A stretch of DNA of 64,000 bases from Cupriavidus neocaledonicus (GCF_000372525.1 NZ_AQUR01000078.1:10506-74505), one strand, 5' to 3'; counted from the first letter of the stretch, positions 43,471 to 53,742 are shown. The notes: a model not told the origin generated them from the letters alone. Numbers and translations are program-made.

Positions 43471-44664
43471 ATGAACAAGACGCTAGAGAGGGCAATGCAG
43501 GGCATTGCCGCCGCCGCGGCGCTGCTTTGCGGCGCCGGTGCCCATGCCGCCGAGCGTGTCGACGCGACCACGCTCGAGCGCGTCGTCGACGCGGCGATCC
43601 GGCCGGTGATGCAGGCGCACGATGTGCCGGGCATGGCCGTGACCGTCACCGCCGGCGGCAAGCAGTACGAGTTCCACTACGGCGTCGCCGCCAAGGCGGG
43701 CGGCCGCAAGGTCGACGCCGACACGCTGTTCGAGATCGGCTCGGTCAGCAAGACCTTCACCGCGACGCTGGCCGCCTATGCGCAGGCGCGTGGCGACCTG
43801 TCGCTGACCGATCCTGCGGCGAAGTACCTGCCGCAACTCGCGGGCAGCAGCGTGGGTGCGACCAGCCTGCTGGACTTGGGCACCTATGCGGCCGGCGGGC
43901 TGCCGCTGCAGTTCCCGCAGGGCGTCACCGACACCGGCAGGATGGTCGACTATTTCCGCAACTGGCGTCCCCGCTACGCCGCCGGGACCCACCGGCAGTA
44001 CTCGAATCCCAGCATCGGCCTGTTCGGCTACCTGGCCGCGCGCAGCATGGGCCAGCCGTTCGAGGCGCTGATGGAGCAGACCCTGTTCCCCGCGCTGGGC
44101 CTGCGCAGTACCTACATCACGGTGCCGCAGGCGCGCATGAAAGACTATGCCTATGGCTACGGCAGGGACGGCAAGGCGGTCCGCGTCAGCCCCGGCGTGC
44201 TGGATGCGCAGGCCTACGGCGTGAAGACCACGGCGGCCGACATGATGCGCTTCGTCATGGCCAACATCGACGGCAGCGGACTGGACGAGACCTTGCGGCG
44301 CGCGCTTGCCACGACCCGCACCGGTTACTTCAAGGTCCGCGACATGGTGCAGGGGCTGGCGTGGGAAATGTACCCCTGGCCGGCGCAGCGCGACAGCGTG
44401 CTGGCGGGCAGCTCGCCGCAGGTGGTGTTCGAGGCCAACCCGGTGGCGCGGCTGGAGCCGCCGCAGGCGGCCCGCAGCGCCATGCTGGTCAACAAGACCG
44501 GCTCGACCAATGGCTTCGGCGCCTATGTCGCCTACGTGCCGTCGCAGCGCATCGGCATCGTGATGCTGGCAAACAAGAACTACCCGGTCGCGGAGCGAGT
44601 GAAGGCGGCGTTCAGGGTGCTGCAGTACCTGGACGGACAGCCGGCGGGGGAGGGCAAGCCTTGA
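43471..44664 (+). CDS. Class C (AmpC-type) beta-lactamase
   Basis: The 397-residue protein has a signal peptide ([17 protein letters not shown]). The serine-enzyme motifs are complete: SxxK at Ser91-Val-Ser-Lys94, YSN at Tyr177-Ser-Asn179, and KTG at Lys342-Thr-Gly344 ([10 protein letters not shown]). The length is that of class C enzymes. It would hydrolyse beta-lactams in the periplasm. A penicillin-binding or esterase function is possible in this superfamily, but the YSN and KTG set and NGFG context favour AmpC. No LysR-type ampR gene lies next to it. I start at the ATG at 43471. Confidence 0.88.
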   Translation: MNKTLERAMQGIAAAAALLCGAGAHAAERVDATTLERVVDAAIRPVMQAHDVPGMAVTVTAGGKQYEFHYGVAAKAGGRKVDADTLFEIGSVSKTFTATLAAYAQARGDLSLTDPAAKYLPQLAGSSVGATSLLDLGTYAAGGLPLQFPQGVTDTGRMVDYFRNWRPRYAAGTHRQYSNPSIGLFGYLAARSMGQPFEALMEQTLFPALGLRSTYITVPQARMKDYAYGYGRDGKAVRVSPGVLDAQAYGVKTTAADMMRFVMANIDGSGLDETLRRALATTRTGYFKVRDMVQGLAWEMYPWPAQRDSVLAGSSPQVVFEANPVARLEPPQAARSAMLVNKTGSTNGFGAYVAYVPSQRIGIVMLANKNYPVAERVKAAFRVLQYLDGQPAGEGKP

Positions 44665-44862
44665 GGGGGTGGTGGATGCGGTCGGCTTCGCGGGCAAGGA
44701 AAGCCGATGGGATCGCCAGCGACATCGCAATTCAGTGCCGTAATGCTTCGAAGAACCAATAATTTTCGTCGGTGACGGAATAGTCCGGGCGCCTCGTGTG
44801 TATACGCAGGAAACCATCCCGGACCCGGCGCACGCCAGGCCCGGCCAACCGGAGACCCTGCG

Positions 44863-45300
44863 ATGCAACGGAGAAACCCACGACTCGGCGTCGGCACCGC
44901 GGCACGCGCGCTGGCGGCGCTGTGCCTGTCGGTCGCGAGCCTGGCGGCGCCGGCCGAGAACGCGCACAAGCACCCGGACCAGGTTGCGCCGCCGCCCTTC
45001 GTCGCCAGTACCGCCAAGCCCTATGCCGGCCTGATCGATGACGCCATGGGCATGATGCACCACGGCATGACGCAGGCAGCCACCAACGGCATCCCCGACC
45101 ATGACTTCGTCGCCATGATGATCCCGCACCACCAGGGCGCGATCGACATGGCCAAGGCGCTGCTGCTGTACGGCGAGGATCCGGCGCTGCGCAACCTGGC
45201 GCAGGGCATCATCACCGAGCAGCAGAACGAGATACGGCTGATGCAGGCGTGGCTGCAGCGCCACCAGGCCCGGCCGTCCCAGGCCACACCGCCGCGCTGA
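44863..45300 (+). CDS. Secreted DUF305 protein (CopM-like)
   Basis: The 145-residue protein has a signal peptide. DUF305 motifs follow: DDAMGMMHHGMTQAATNGIP with HDFVAMMIPHHQGAIDMAKA and an ELQ-rich C-terminus (QNEIRLMQAWLQRH). The Met/His pairs (MMHHGM, MIPHH) are typical metal-binding positions, copper in CopM. It precedes the YncE-type gene with 55 bases between and may form an operon with it. Copper binding is a family inference. Confidence 0.85.
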   Translation: MQRRNPRLGVGTAARALAALCLSVASLAAPAENAHKHPDQVAPPPFVASTAKPYAGLIDDAMGMMHHGMTQAATNGIPDHDFVAMMIPHHQGAIDMAKALLLYGEDPALRNLAQGIITEQQNEIRLMQAWLQRHQARPSQATPPR

Positions 45301-45355
45301 GCGGACCCTGCCGGTCGCGCGCCTCATGCCAATCGCATCCATCCCTCTTGCCCCC

Positions 45356-46744
45356 ATGAAGAAGAACACGCTTGTCGCCCTGGCCATTTCAGTCGGCGCC
45401 TCCCTGGCCAGCGCCGCCCCGCAACCGCAGGACCGCGTCTACACCGCGGACCAGAACAGCAACACCGTGTCGGTGATCGACCCCGCCGCCAACCGTCTGC
45501 TGGGCCAGATCCGGCTGGGCAATGCGCGGCCCGACGTGCTGTCGCCGCTGTACAAGGGCGAACTTAACGTGCACGGCCTTGGTTTTTCCCCGGACCACCG
45601 GACGCTGATCGCCATCTCCAATGGCTCCAACTCGGTCGCGTTCATCGATACCGCCACCAACCGGGTCAAGGGCATCGCCTATATCGGCCGCTCGCCGCAC
45701 GAGGGCTTCTTCACCGCCGACGGCAAGGAGGTATGGGTGGTGGTGCGCGGCGAAGACTATATCTCCGTGATCGATCCCGCCACGTTCCGCGAAACCCAGC
45801 GCATCCCGACCACGGCGGGACCGGGCATGGTGCTGTTCCACCCGGCGGGCAAGCTTGCCTTCGTCGTGTCCAGCTTCAATCCGGTGGTCGACGTGATCGA
45901 CGTCAGCACCCGCAAGGTGGTGAAGCGGCTGGACGTGGCCAGCCCGTTCTCGCCCTTCCTGCAATTCACGCCGGACTTCAAGGAAGTCTGGATGACGCAC
46001 AAGGACGTGGGCAAGGTCACGCGCATCGATACCGACCAGCTCGTCGTGAAGGGCGTGTTCGATACCGGCTTCATCACCAACCACCTGGCGTTTGCCCGCA
46101 GCGCGCGCGGCACGCTCGCCTACGTGACGGTCGGCGGCGAGAACGTGGTGAAGGTGTTCACCACCGGCGCCACGCCCACGCTGGTCGCGACCATTCCCGT
46201 CGGCGCGCTGCCGCATGGCATCTGGGCGGCCGACGATGGCTCGCGCGTGTACGTCGGCCTGGAAAACGGCGACGCGGTCGATGTGATCGACACCGCCGAC
46301 AACCGCGTCAGCGCGCGCGTGCCGGTGGGCCAGGCGCCGCAGGCGCTGGTCTATGTCAGCAACGCGGTGCCCGGCGGCGCCGGCAGCGCCAACCTGGTGC
46401 CGCGCGCGAACACCGAGCCGCTCAACCTTGCGCTCAAGCCGGTCCGCGGCGAAGCCAGGGGCTTTGTGGTGGCGCGCAACCTGGGCGTGGTCGACGCGCT
46501 CGAGGTCTCGTTGTTCAAGCTGAAGCCGGAAACGCAATACAGCGTCTACGTGGGCGGGCACAAGACGCCGGTGGCAAGCTTCAGGACCAACCCGGCCGGC
46601 ACGGCCAACGGCACCGCGATCGGGCCGCTGCGAGAGGTGGTGCCGACGCTGTCGCCGCAGGCGCCGTCACCGGTGCAGCTGGTGGTGATGGAGGGCAACG
46701 CGACGCCGGACCCGGCCCACGCGGTATTGGTCAGCGCGCCGTGA
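45356..46744 (+). CDS. YncE-like secreted beta-propeller protein
   Basis: The 462-residue protein has a signal peptide (LVALAISVGASLASAA). A run of YVTN-type propeller repeats follows: VYTADQNSNTVSVIDPAANR, VAFIDTATNRVKGIAYIG, YISVIDPATFRETQRIPTTA and VDVIDTADNRVSARVPVG. Such proteins sit in the periplasm, bind ligands or partner proteins, and are often next to metal or electron-transfer genes. I start at the ATG at 45356 (MKKNTL), where the signal peptide begins. The frame open to 45326 adds 10 residues without one. It converges on the lipoprotein gene. Confidence 0.85.
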   Translation: MKKNTLVALAISVGASLASAAPQPQDRVYTADQNSNTVSVIDPAANRLLGQIRLGNARPDVLSPLYKGELNVHGLGFSPDHRTLIAISNGSNSVAFIDTATNRVKGIAYIGRSPHEGFFTADGKEVWVVVRGEDYISVIDPATFRETQRIPTTAGPGMVLFHPAGKLAFVVSSFNPVVDVIDVSTRKVVKRLDVASPFSPFLQFTPDFKEVWMTHKDVGKVTRIDTDQLVVKGVFDTGFITNHLAFARSARGTLAYVTVGGENVVKVFTTGATPTLVATIPVGALPHGIWAADDGSRVYVGLENGDAVDVIDTADNRVSARVPVGQAPQALVYVSNAVPGGAGSANLVPRANTEPLNLALKPVRGEARGFVVARNLGVVDALEVSLFKLKPETQYSVYVGGHKTPVASFRTNPAGTANGTAIGPLREVVPTLSPQAPSPVQLVVMEGNATPDPAHAVLVSAP

Positions 46745-46783
46745 GCGCGCCCGCGAACGGCGGCGCAGCACGGGGCAGGGCGA

Positions 46784-48859
46784 TCACGGCACGTTGCTCT
46801 GGGTGAAATCGAACGGCTTGCCGGGCACGTCGTAGGCGCCGCCGAACTCGAACGGCGCGTTGCCCGACTTGCCGACGCCGATATGCAGCGGGGTATTGCC
46901 GCCTTGCAGGGCAATCGGCGCGTAGCGGTAGTTCATCACCTGCCTGCCGGTGTAGTCCGCAATGGTGATCACGCTGGTCAGCAGCGGGTTCTGCTGGGTC
47001 TCGTCCACCGTGATGGGATCGACGATGCGCGAATCCTGCAGCGTCTTCTCGACGGTCAGTCCCACCATGTCGACCAGCTGGATCTTCTGCGCGCCCCGCG
47101 ATACCACCCACAGCCGGGTGTTGGAATTGCCCAGTCCCAGGTTGACATGGTGCTTCATGCTGGTGGGATTCTTGCCGACCTGGACGCTCAGCATCTCCTC
47201 GATCAGCCTGGGGTCGGGATTGCGGCCGGACTGCAGCCCCGCCACGGAGAACGCGCGGATCTTGCCTTCCTCGGTGGCCACCCAGGCGCGGCCGGGAACG
47301 GGCAGGATCGAGATCCTGACCGCCGTGGGCTTTTGTGGCAGGCGGACCGATTTGACGATGGTCGGCGCATAGTTGTCGACGGCAAATACCGGCGGCCACT
47401 GGGCATCGCCAGGGCCGGTGCTGGCCAGCGTCGCTTGCAGCGCGGCATGGCTGCCCTCGAAGTAGGTCCGGTTGACCTTGTCGAACAGCGGCTTCAGGTC
47501 CAGGAAGATCACCTTCTTCTCGGACTTCGAGATCACGGCCGCCACGCCGGCCCGCGATACCAGCCTGCCGTTGATGCCGGCACGCGTGAAGCTCCTCTGG
47601 TTTACGCTGCTGGTGGCGGGGTTTACCTCGGTCATGGTCAGGCTGGCGCCGCGGCGGCCGACCGGGTCGATGAGCCAGCCTTGCGTGCGGTTGTCCTGCA
47701 TCACGGCAAAATCCGTCACCGCCGATACCTCCGTCGGCGCGACCATGCCGGGCAGGTCGATAAAGCCCAGCAGCTTGATAAAGACAAAGTTGGACATGTT
47801 GCGCAAGCCGGGGTAAAGGCCTGGCCACGACCCCGCGCTGGAGTCATAGGGCCCGCCCACCTTGCTGCCATCGGCCAGGCTGCCCAGCGCCAGCACCGCC
47901 ACCTGTCCTTTGAAGCTGACGGTATCCCAGACCGTCACCAGCGCGAATTCCGAATTGGTCGTGATCGCGATCGCCGTGGGCACCTTGCCCGCCGGCAATT
48001 TCACGGCCGCCGAGTGCGAGGCGGTATTGCTGCCGACCGAGGCGATCAGCCCGTTCTGGAACGCGATCAGCGCCTGCGCGCAGTCGTGTTCGCTGCAGCG
48101 CCCCATGGCAATCGGTCGCCTGGGCAATTCGCCGCCGTTGGCCGCAATATGGTTGTGCAACTGGGGGTCGGTCGCGACATGCCCGTAAACCCACGGCAGT
48201 TGCGGTTTCTCGGCAACCGTCCCGGCGCTCAGGGCTAGCGTCAGCAGCGAGGTGACGCCAGGGTCCGACGCCGCATCGGCGCGATAAATGACATCCCCCA
48301 TATTGCTGCCGTAATCGTTCTGCGAGCAATCCAGCTGGCCCAGCTGATAGATGATCTTCAGGTTTTGATCCAGCTCGGACTTGGGGAATTCCTTCTGATA
48401 GCAGGCATTGGCGTGCGGATAGAAGGTCTTGTCGCCCGGCTGCCAGTGGGTGGGCGCCGTCGCCACCGGCCTGGTATTGGCCGGGCCATAACGATAGGCG
48501 ATGGCCTCGTCGCTGCTGTAGTCGGAGGCAATGGCCAGATAGGCTTCCCGCACCAGCTTGCCGTCGGCATCCAGGATGTCGTCGAACCATGGCCGCGACG
48601 GTGCTGCCGCTACTGCCGCGGCCGCGGCTGCGGACGCGGGTGGCGGTCGTTCCGCAGGCCTCTGCGCAGGCCTCTGCGCGGGCGCCGGCGCGGTGGCCGC
48701 GGCCACCGATGCGGTGCCCGACGGCACGGGCGTCGCGGTGCGGCGATCCGCCTGGCGTTCGCAGCCAGCCATCGCCAGCACGACGGCGCAGCCAGCCAGC
48801 GTCAGGTTGACGGCCCGACGCACGGCAGTGTGGTGAGATGGCAAGCGCTTCCCGGGCAT
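46784..48859 (-). CDS. Large lipoprotein with beta-propeller-type segments, unknown function
   Basis: The 691-residue protein has a lipobox (LAMAGC, Cys near residue 33). A Pro/Ala-rich linker follows (PAQRPAQRPAERPPPASAAA, from a short DNA repeat at 48655-48685), and then a large globular region. Segments such as FALVTVWDTVSFKGQVAVLA and RLWVVSRGAQKIQLVDMVGL resemble propeller blades of the YncE class. Two Cys-containing stretches (ACYQKE, DCSQND, RCSEHDCAQ) suggest disulphides. It converges with the YncE-like gene. I do not recognise a family and give no function. Confidence 0.7.
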   Translation of the reverse strand: MPGKRLPSHHTAVRRAVNLTLAGCAVVLAMAGCERQADRRTATPVPSGTASVAAATAPAPAQRPAQRPAERPPPASAAAAAAVAAAPSRPWFDDILDADGKLVREAYLAIASDYSSDEAIAYRYGPANTRPVATAPTHWQPGDKTFYPHANACYQKEFPKSELDQNLKIIYQLGQLDCSQNDYGSNMGDVIYRADAASDPGVTSLLTLALSAGTVAEKPQLPWVYGHVATDPQLHNHIAANGGELPRRPIAMGRCSEHDCAQALIAFQNGLIASVGSNTASHSAAVKLPAGKVPTAIAITTNSEFALVTVWDTVSFKGQVAVLALGSLADGSKVGGPYDSSAGSWPGLYPGLRNMSNFVFIKLLGFIDLPGMVAPTEVSAVTDFAVMQDNRTQGWLIDPVGRRGASLTMTEVNPATSSVNQRSFTRAGINGRLVSRAGVAAVISKSEKKVIFLDLKPLFDKVNRTYFEGSHAALQATLASTGPGDAQWPPVFAVDNYAPTIVKSVRLPQKPTAVRISILPVPGRAWVATEEGKIRAFSVAGLQSGRNPDPRLIEEMLSVQVGKNPTSMKHHVNLGLGNSNTRLWVVSRGAQKIQLVDMVGLTVEKTLQDSRIVDPITVDETQQNPLLTSVITIADYTGRQVMNYRYAPIALQGGNTPLHIGVGKSGNAPFEFGGAYDVPGKPFDFTQSNVP

Positions 48860-49349
48860 CAGTCTCTATGCGGTGCAAAGGAAAATCGTGGAGGCGCAAG
48901 GATTCGCCCGATTGGACTTTGGCAGCTTTCGGGGCGCGGCTTAGTACGCCAGCACATATTTCTGGTGCATTGGCGGCGTGCCGCGGTCCATGTCTGCATT
49001 GTTATCGGTAATCGCCCCAATCGACGTTTCGGCACGCTTGCAGCTTGCGCTGCCGCATCCGGCACGCTGCTTGCTTTTTGCCACAAAACGACATAGGTTT
49101 CCTCATGCATATCGGTTGAGCCAATTCGTTCGCCGGCTGCATCAGGGGTCGAGAAACCGGCTGGCAAAGCGCGGGACCAGAACCAGGGACCACAGCGCGC
49201 GCGCAGGACGGTTTCGATAAATCGAACTGGGAGGAATCGATTTGTCGTGGCGGCGTCGGCGTTCGCGCCTGCGCCGCCTCGGTGTTTTCGTCGGCGGCCT
49301 TGCAGTCGGCCGCCAGCCCGAGTATGACCGGCTCCCCTAAGCCCCCGCG
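48860..49349. other. 490-base intergenic stretch between the lipoprotein and kinase genes
   Basis: No convincing gene, repeat or RNA was seen. The two flanking genes point away from each other, so it should hold their promoters. The one minus-strand frame of about 100 codons (48859-49167) has low-quality composition (Pro/Arg/Cys) and was not accepted. Confidence 0.5.
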
Positions 49350-50846
49350 ATGATCCAACTGCCCCCGCGCGTGCAAAGCATGACGATCCGCATGAGAACG
49401 GTCGCCTTGTCGGCGGCCTTCATGCTGATGGTGTTTCTGCTGGTGACCTGGATGGTCTCGTACCAGATGGTCAGCCATTCCCGGCAGGACCGCAAACAGG
49501 TCCAGGCCGTCTACGTGGCCAGCAAGGAAAAGGAGCTGCGCCACTACGTCGAACTCGGCCACGCGACGCTGGCCCGCATCGCCCAGGGCAGCGGCGAGGA
49601 GGCCGCGCTGCAGCAGCAGGTCCTTGCCGCGCTCTCGCGCCTGCATTTCGGCAATGACGGCTACTTCTTTGTCTACGACCGCCTCGGCAACGTGCTGCTG
49701 AATCCCGGCAACATGGGCATCGACGGGGTCGATTTCTGCGACCCGGCCGATACCGGCAGCGACCAGGCCAGGATGCTGATCAGCCAGGCGCAGGCCGGCG
49801 GCGGCATTGTCCGGTACAACTGGATCAAGCCGTCCTCCCGTACCGAGGCACCCAAGATGTCGTATGTCAGGACCGCCGACAAATGGGGATGGGTGATCGG
49901 CGCCGGCCTCTATATGGACGACATCGAGCGCGAACTGGCCGCGTTCGATGCCAACGCCGCGCGCACGCTGCGCGATACGCAGATCCGGCTCACTGCCTTC
50001 GCGATCGGCTCGGTCATGCTGATCAGCCTGGCAGGACTGGCCTGGAACCTGCGCAATTCGCGCATTTCGGGCGAGAAGCTGCGGCGCCTGGCACGGCGTG
50101 TGGTGAGCTCGCAGGAAGAGGAGCGCGCCCGCGTCGCACGCGAACTGCATGATGGCGTGGTGCAGGTGCTGGTGTCGTCAAAGTACCTGCTGGAGACCGC
50201 CCAGGTGCATCTGGAGCAGGAGCCCGGCACCGAGCCGGACAAGGAGCGCCCGCGCTCGCGTCGCCACGCGCCGCAGGCACTGCTGGCACAGGGCCTGGGC
50301 CGCCTGCAGGAAGCCCTGGTCGAGATCCGGCGGGTCTCGCACGGGCTGCATCCGGCCTTGCTGACCGACCTGGGACTGGCCGCCGCGCTGAGCATGCTGG
50401 TCGAGCAGCTGCACCCGCAGCGCGCCGTCGAGGTGCGCTTCGTCGAGCAGGGGGCCATCCCCGCGCTGTCGCAGGCGCAGCGCACTGCGCTGTTCCGGGT
50501 CGCGCAGGAGGCCTTGAACAACGCCCTCACGCACGCGCGGGCGAGCCGGGTGCAGGTCACGCTGGCCGGCAGCGGACATCACGTGGCGCTGACGGTGGAG
50601 GACAACGGCCACGGCTTCGACCTGAACAAGGTCCGCGCCGACGGCAAGGGCGGCATCGGCCTGCGCAATATGCGCGAGCGCATCGAAAGCCTGGAAGGCA
50701 GCGACTTCGCCGTGCACACCGGCCCCGGCGGCACGCGCGTCGCGGCCCGGCTGCGCCTGCCGCCGCCAGCGCACGAAACACAGACCAGGACCCGGCCCGG
50801 TCGAGGCCTGGGCCATCATTCCCCTGCCAGGAGGCCTGCCGCATGA
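49350..50846 (+). CDS. Cache-domain sensor histidine kinase (NarL/DegS type)
   Basis: The 498-residue protein has a first span at residues 20-40 and a periplasmic single Cache domain (HFGNDGYFFVYDRLGNVLLN with MSYVRTADKWGWVIGAGLYM). A second span lies near 215-235. The HisKA_3 phospho-acceptor region is RVARELHDGVVQVLVSS, and the ATPase domain has TVEDNGHGFDLNKVRADGKG and GIGLRNMRERI. It should sense a small molecule through the Cache domain and signal to the adjacent regulator. An alternative start is the ATG at 49380. The regulator start overlaps the kinase stop. Confidence 0.88.
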   Translation: MIQLPPRVQSMTIRMRTVALSAAFMLMVFLLVTWMVSYQMVSHSRQDRKQVQAVYVASKEKELRHYVELGHATLARIAQGSGEEAALQQQVLAALSRLHFGNDGYFFVYDRLGNVLLNPGNMGIDGVDFCDPADTGSDQARMLISQAQAGGGIVRYNWIKPSSRTEAPKMSYVRTADKWGWVIGAGLYMDDIERELAAFDANAARTLRDTQIRLTAFAIGSVMLISLAGLAWNLRNSRISGEKLRRLARRVVSSQEEERARVARELHDGVVQVLVSSKYLLETAQVHLEQEPGTEPDKERPRSRRHAPQALLAQGLGRLQEALVEIRRVSHGLHPALLTDLGLAAALSMLVEQLHPQRAVEVRFVEQGAIPALSQAQRTALFRVAQEALNNALTHARASRVQVTLAGSGHHVALTVEDNGHGFDLNKVRADGKGGIGLRNMRERIESLEGSDFAVHTGPGGTRVAARLRLPPPAHETQTRTRPGRGLGHHSPARRPAA

Positions 50847-51514
50847 CCCCCAACCTTCGTGTGCTGCTGGTCGATGACCATCCGTTTGTGCTGGACGGCG
50901 TCCGCCTGCGCCTGGAGGCCACCGGGGAAATGACGGTGGTGGGCCAGGCCGCAAGCGTGGAGGAAGCCATCCTCCTGGCCGGCCGGCATGACCCGGACCT
51001 GGTGGTGTCGGACATCCACATGCCCGATGCCAACGGCCTGCAGCTTGCCACGCGCTTTGCCGAACGCTTTCCGTCGGTGCGCGTGATCGCGCTGTCGATG
51101 CACAAGGACCCGGAATACGTGCGGCGCGCCTTCGCCCTCGGCGTCGCCGCCTACGTCCTCAAGGAAGCGCCTGCGCAAGAACTGGTGAGCGCGATCCGCA
51201 CGGTGGCGGCCGGCGGCACCTATCTCAACGCCGAGCTGCAGGCTTTCCTGCAGACCGACGAGCCGCCGCCGTCGTCGCGCCGCGCGCTCACGCCGAAGGA
51301 GGCCACGGTGCTCAAGCTGCTGGCCGAGGGCCGCTCCAACAAGGAGATCGCCGAGCGGCTCGGCACGTCGGTGCGCACCGTCGAAACGCACCGGCTGCAC
51401 CTGCGCCGCAAGCTGCAGGTGGGCGGCCGCGCCGAGCTGGTGAAGTACGCGGTCCACTTCTCCGACCTGCACGCGATCCAGCTCGCCGACGCGGCACTGG
51501 CCGCGGACTGCTGA
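50843..51514 (+). CDS. NarL/LuxR-family response regulator
   Basis: The 223-residue protein has a receiver domain with the acidic pair in LLVDDHPFVLDGV, the phospho-acceptor Asp in LVVSDIHMPDANGL and the conserved Lys in YVLKEAPAQELVSAI. A LuxR-type helix-turn-helix follows (RALTPKEATVLKLLAEGRSN and RTVETHRLHLRRKL). The ATG at 50843 overlaps the kinase stop (ATGA). It lies 230 bases upstream of the PLP-enzyme gene and is a natural candidate for its regulator. Confidence 0.9.
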   Translation: MTPNLRVLLVDDHPFVLDGVRLRLEATGEMTVVGQAASVEEAILLAGRHDPDLVVSDIHMPDANGLQLATRFAERFPSVRVIALSMHKDPEYVRRAFALGVAAYVLKEAPAQELVSAIRTVAAGGTYLNAELQAFLQTDEPPPSSRRALTPKEATVLKLLAEGRSNKEIAERLGTSVRTVETHRLHLRRKLQVGGRAELVKYAVHFSDLHAIQLADAALAADC

Positions 51515-51746
51515 TTGCCCTTTACCCGTGCGATGTGTCCCTGCCTGGTGCGCTTGCACTGCGGCAGGGCGGTGGTGCGCACCATCATTGGGGCGCGGCA
51601 CGCGCTCTCTGTATTACTGCGTAGGGGAAAGTCGTGCTGCTGTCGCGGCCGTTGTTTGCGTAGACTTTTTTCCGGAACAGGCGCCGGGCATGCAGGCATT
51701 GCTGACGGGCCGATGCGCCGATCGTGGGATACAACGGGAGAGCACC

Positions 51747-53195
51747 ATGGACGAGCTGAAGCAAAAGCAGAGAGCGGCTGTCGCAACACCACCGCATCCG
51801 GAAGACCTGGCGACATGGACGCCCAAGCGGCGCGAATTCCTGCGCATGCTGGCCTACGGCGCCGGCTCGCTGGCGCTGGCGCCGCTGATCAGCGCGTGCT
51901 CGGACGACGCCTCGGCGGCATCGTCGGACCTGCGCTCGCAGCTGGCTCAGGATGAAGCCTTCTGGAGCGAGGTGCAGGGCATGTTCGTGCTCAAGCCCGA
52001 GAAGGTCTACATGAACATCGGCACCGGCGGCTCGATGCCCAAGGTGGTGCTCGATGTCTTCAGCCAGGAAAACCTCGCCAAGGCCGCCGATTCATCGAGC
52101 GGCTACGGCAACCTCGCCGACCTGCGCGCGGCCGTGGCCAAGGGCTTTGGCGTCGACGGCGATGAGGTGGCATTCTCCGGCAATACCTCGTCGGGCATGT
52201 GCCATGCGATCCTCGGCATCAAGTGGGAGCCGGGCGATGTGGTGGTCACCACCAACCACGAACACGGCGGCGGCCTGACACCGCTCAATATCGCGGTCGA
52301 CCGCTACGGCATCGAGGTCTCGACCATTGCGCTGCCGGTCGGCAACAACCAGACCGCGAGCACCTATGTGCAGCTGTTCGACGAGCGCATCCGCGCGCTC
52401 AAGGGGCAGGGCAAGCGGGTACGCGCGATGATGTGGTCGGCGCCGACCTACAAGACCGGCACCATGCTGCCGATCGCCGACCTGATGCAAGTGGTGAAGG
52501 CCCACAGCCTGATCAGCATCGTCGACGGTGCCCACCTGCCCGGCATGATGGCGTACGACTACGGCGCGCTGGGCATGGACTTCATGTCCGGCGCCGGCCA
52601 CAAGTGGCAGTGCGGCCCGGGTTCCACCGGCATCCTGGTGATCCGCAACAAGATGCGCCCGTCCAATCCGCTGCCGTTGCCGGAGTGGTATCCGATCCAT
52701 ACCAGCTCTTACGTCAGGCAGCCGCGCGGTGCGTACGACATCGCCGCCACGGTGACGTCCTGCGGCAGCCTGCACGTGCCGATGTTCCGGGCGCTGGCGC
52801 GCGCGTGCGAGATGTGGGACACCATCGGCAGGAAGAAGATCGAGACCTACGACCTGACGCTGTCGTCCTACCTGAAGGAAAAGATCGTCGAACGCTGGGG
52901 CGTCGAGGCGCTGTACTCGCCCAAGGACGATCCGAAGCTGCTGTCCGCGCTGACCTGCTTCAACCCGTTCCGCAATCGCGATGACGTCATGAACCAGCAG
53001 AAGGCCACGACGTTCGTCAACCGCATGCTGAGCGACTTTGCCCCGGGCTTCGTGATCCGCTCGGTGAACTTCGAGGTCATCGGCGCGCCGGCCCAGCACT
53101 ACGGCATCCGCATTTCCACGCACCTGTGGCACGACGCGAACGACATCGACCGGCTGGTGGAATCGATGTGGACCCTGTCCGGCGCCATGGCGTAA
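51747..53195 (+). CDS. Tat-exported PLP-dependent class V aminotransferase/epimerase-like lipoprotein (PvdN-like)
   Basis: The 482-residue protein has a twin-arginine signal (KRREFLRML, Arg28-Arg29) leading to LISAC, a candidate lipobox with Cys51. PLP-binding residues are Asp260 ([12 protein letters not shown]) and Lys286 ([15 protein letters not shown]). The aminotransferase class V fold is like isopenicillin-N epimerase and PvdN. PvdN is a periplasmic PLP enzyme that modifies the glutamate side chain of pyoverdine, and the Tat route allows export of a cofactor-loaded enzyme. The ATG at 51747 has GGGAG upstream. The substrate here is unknown. The next gene encodes an exported RidA. Confidence 0.88.
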   Translation: MDELKQKQRAAVATPPHPEDLATWTPKRREFLRMLAYGAGSLALAPLISACSDDASAASSDLRSQLAQDEAFWSEVQGMFVLKPEKVYMNIGTGGSMPKVVLDVFSQENLAKAADSSSGYGNLADLRAAVAKGFGVDGDEVAFSGNTSSGMCHAILGIKWEPGDVVVTTNHEHGGGLTPLNIAVDRYGIEVSTIALPVGNNQTASTYVQLFDERIRALKGQGKRVRAMMWSAPTYKTGTMLPIADLMQVVKAHSLISIVDGAHLPGMMAYDYGALGMDFMSGAGHKWQCGPGSTGILVIRNKMRPSNPLPLPEWYPIHTSSYVRQPRGAYDIAATVTSCGSLHVPMFRALARACEMWDTIGRKKIETYDLTLSSYLKEKIVERWGVEALYSPKDDPKLLSALTCFNPFRNRDDVMNQQKATTFVNRMLSDFAPGFVIRSVNFEVIGAPAQHYGIRISTHLWHDANDIDRLVESMWTLSGAMA

Positions 53196-53229
53196 CCGGT
53201 TCCGTTCCAACACGACAAGAGCCAAGCTC

Positions 53230-53691
53230 ATGAAACGATCTATCGCCCTGATTGCCGCGGCCCTTTGCGGCGCGGCCTCGCTGTCGGCCTGCGCCCAGCA
53301 CGGCGGCACGCTGCGCGCCGTCGCCTCGGCCGACGCCCCCAAGGCCATCGGTCCCTACTCCCAGGCCATCCGCGCCGGCAACGTGCTGTATCTTGCCGGC
53401 CAGATCCCGATTCACCCGAAGACCGGCGAGTTGCTCAAGGATGCGCCCATCGAGGCCCAGACCCGGCTGGTGCTCGACAACCTGAAGGCGGTACTCGCGG
53501 CCGACGGCATGACCATGGCCGACGTCGTCTCCACGACCGTCTACATGAAGGACCTGAACGACTTCGGCAAGATGAATGAGGTCTACGGGACCTACTTCAC
53601 CGGCGTCGCGCCGGCACGGGCAACGGTCCAGGTCGCGCGCCTGCCACGCGACGTTGCCGTGGAGATCGGGGCGATCGCGGTAAAGCCCTGA
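53230..53691 (+). CDS. Exported RidA (YjgF) family imine/enamine deaminase, lipoprotein
   Basis: The 153-residue protein opens [20 protein letters not shown] followed by Cys21, a signal with lipobox. The RidA core then includes [40 protein letters not shown] and [20 protein letters not shown]. The active-site Arg of RidA corresponds to Arg in [11 protein letters not shown]. RidA normally sits in the cytosol and hydrolyses reactive enamine/imine products of PLP enzymes, so an exported form is unusual. It lies 34 bases after the exported PLP-enzyme gene and probably works with it. Confidence 0.88.
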   Translation: MKRSIALIAAALCGAASLSACAQHGGTLRAVASADAPKAIGPYSQAIRAGNVLYLAGQIPIHPKTGELLKDAPIEAQTRLVLDNLKAVLAADGMTMADVVSTTVYMKDLNDFGKMNEVYGTYFTGVAPARATVQVARLPRDVAVEIGAIAVKP

Positions 53692-53713
53692 CGGCATTGC
53701 GGCAGGGAGAGGG

Positions 53714-53742
53714 CAGCGGGGTACGGTTTGGGCCGTCCCCGC
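53714..53742 (+). terminator. Candidate terminator after the ridA-type gene
   Basis: AGCGGGG-T-ACGG-TTTGGG-CCGT-CCCCGCT folds into an 11-base-pair stem with one bulged T. The hairpin lies 23 bases downstream of the ridA stop and is followed by a GT-rich stretch without a long T-run. It separates the ridA operon from tcuA. Confidence 0.5.

Noticed and set aside
43483..46561. Two long minus-strand frames over the AmpC-type and YncE-type genes
   Set aside because: Plus-strand translations show complete catalytic and propeller motifs; the opposite frames show none.
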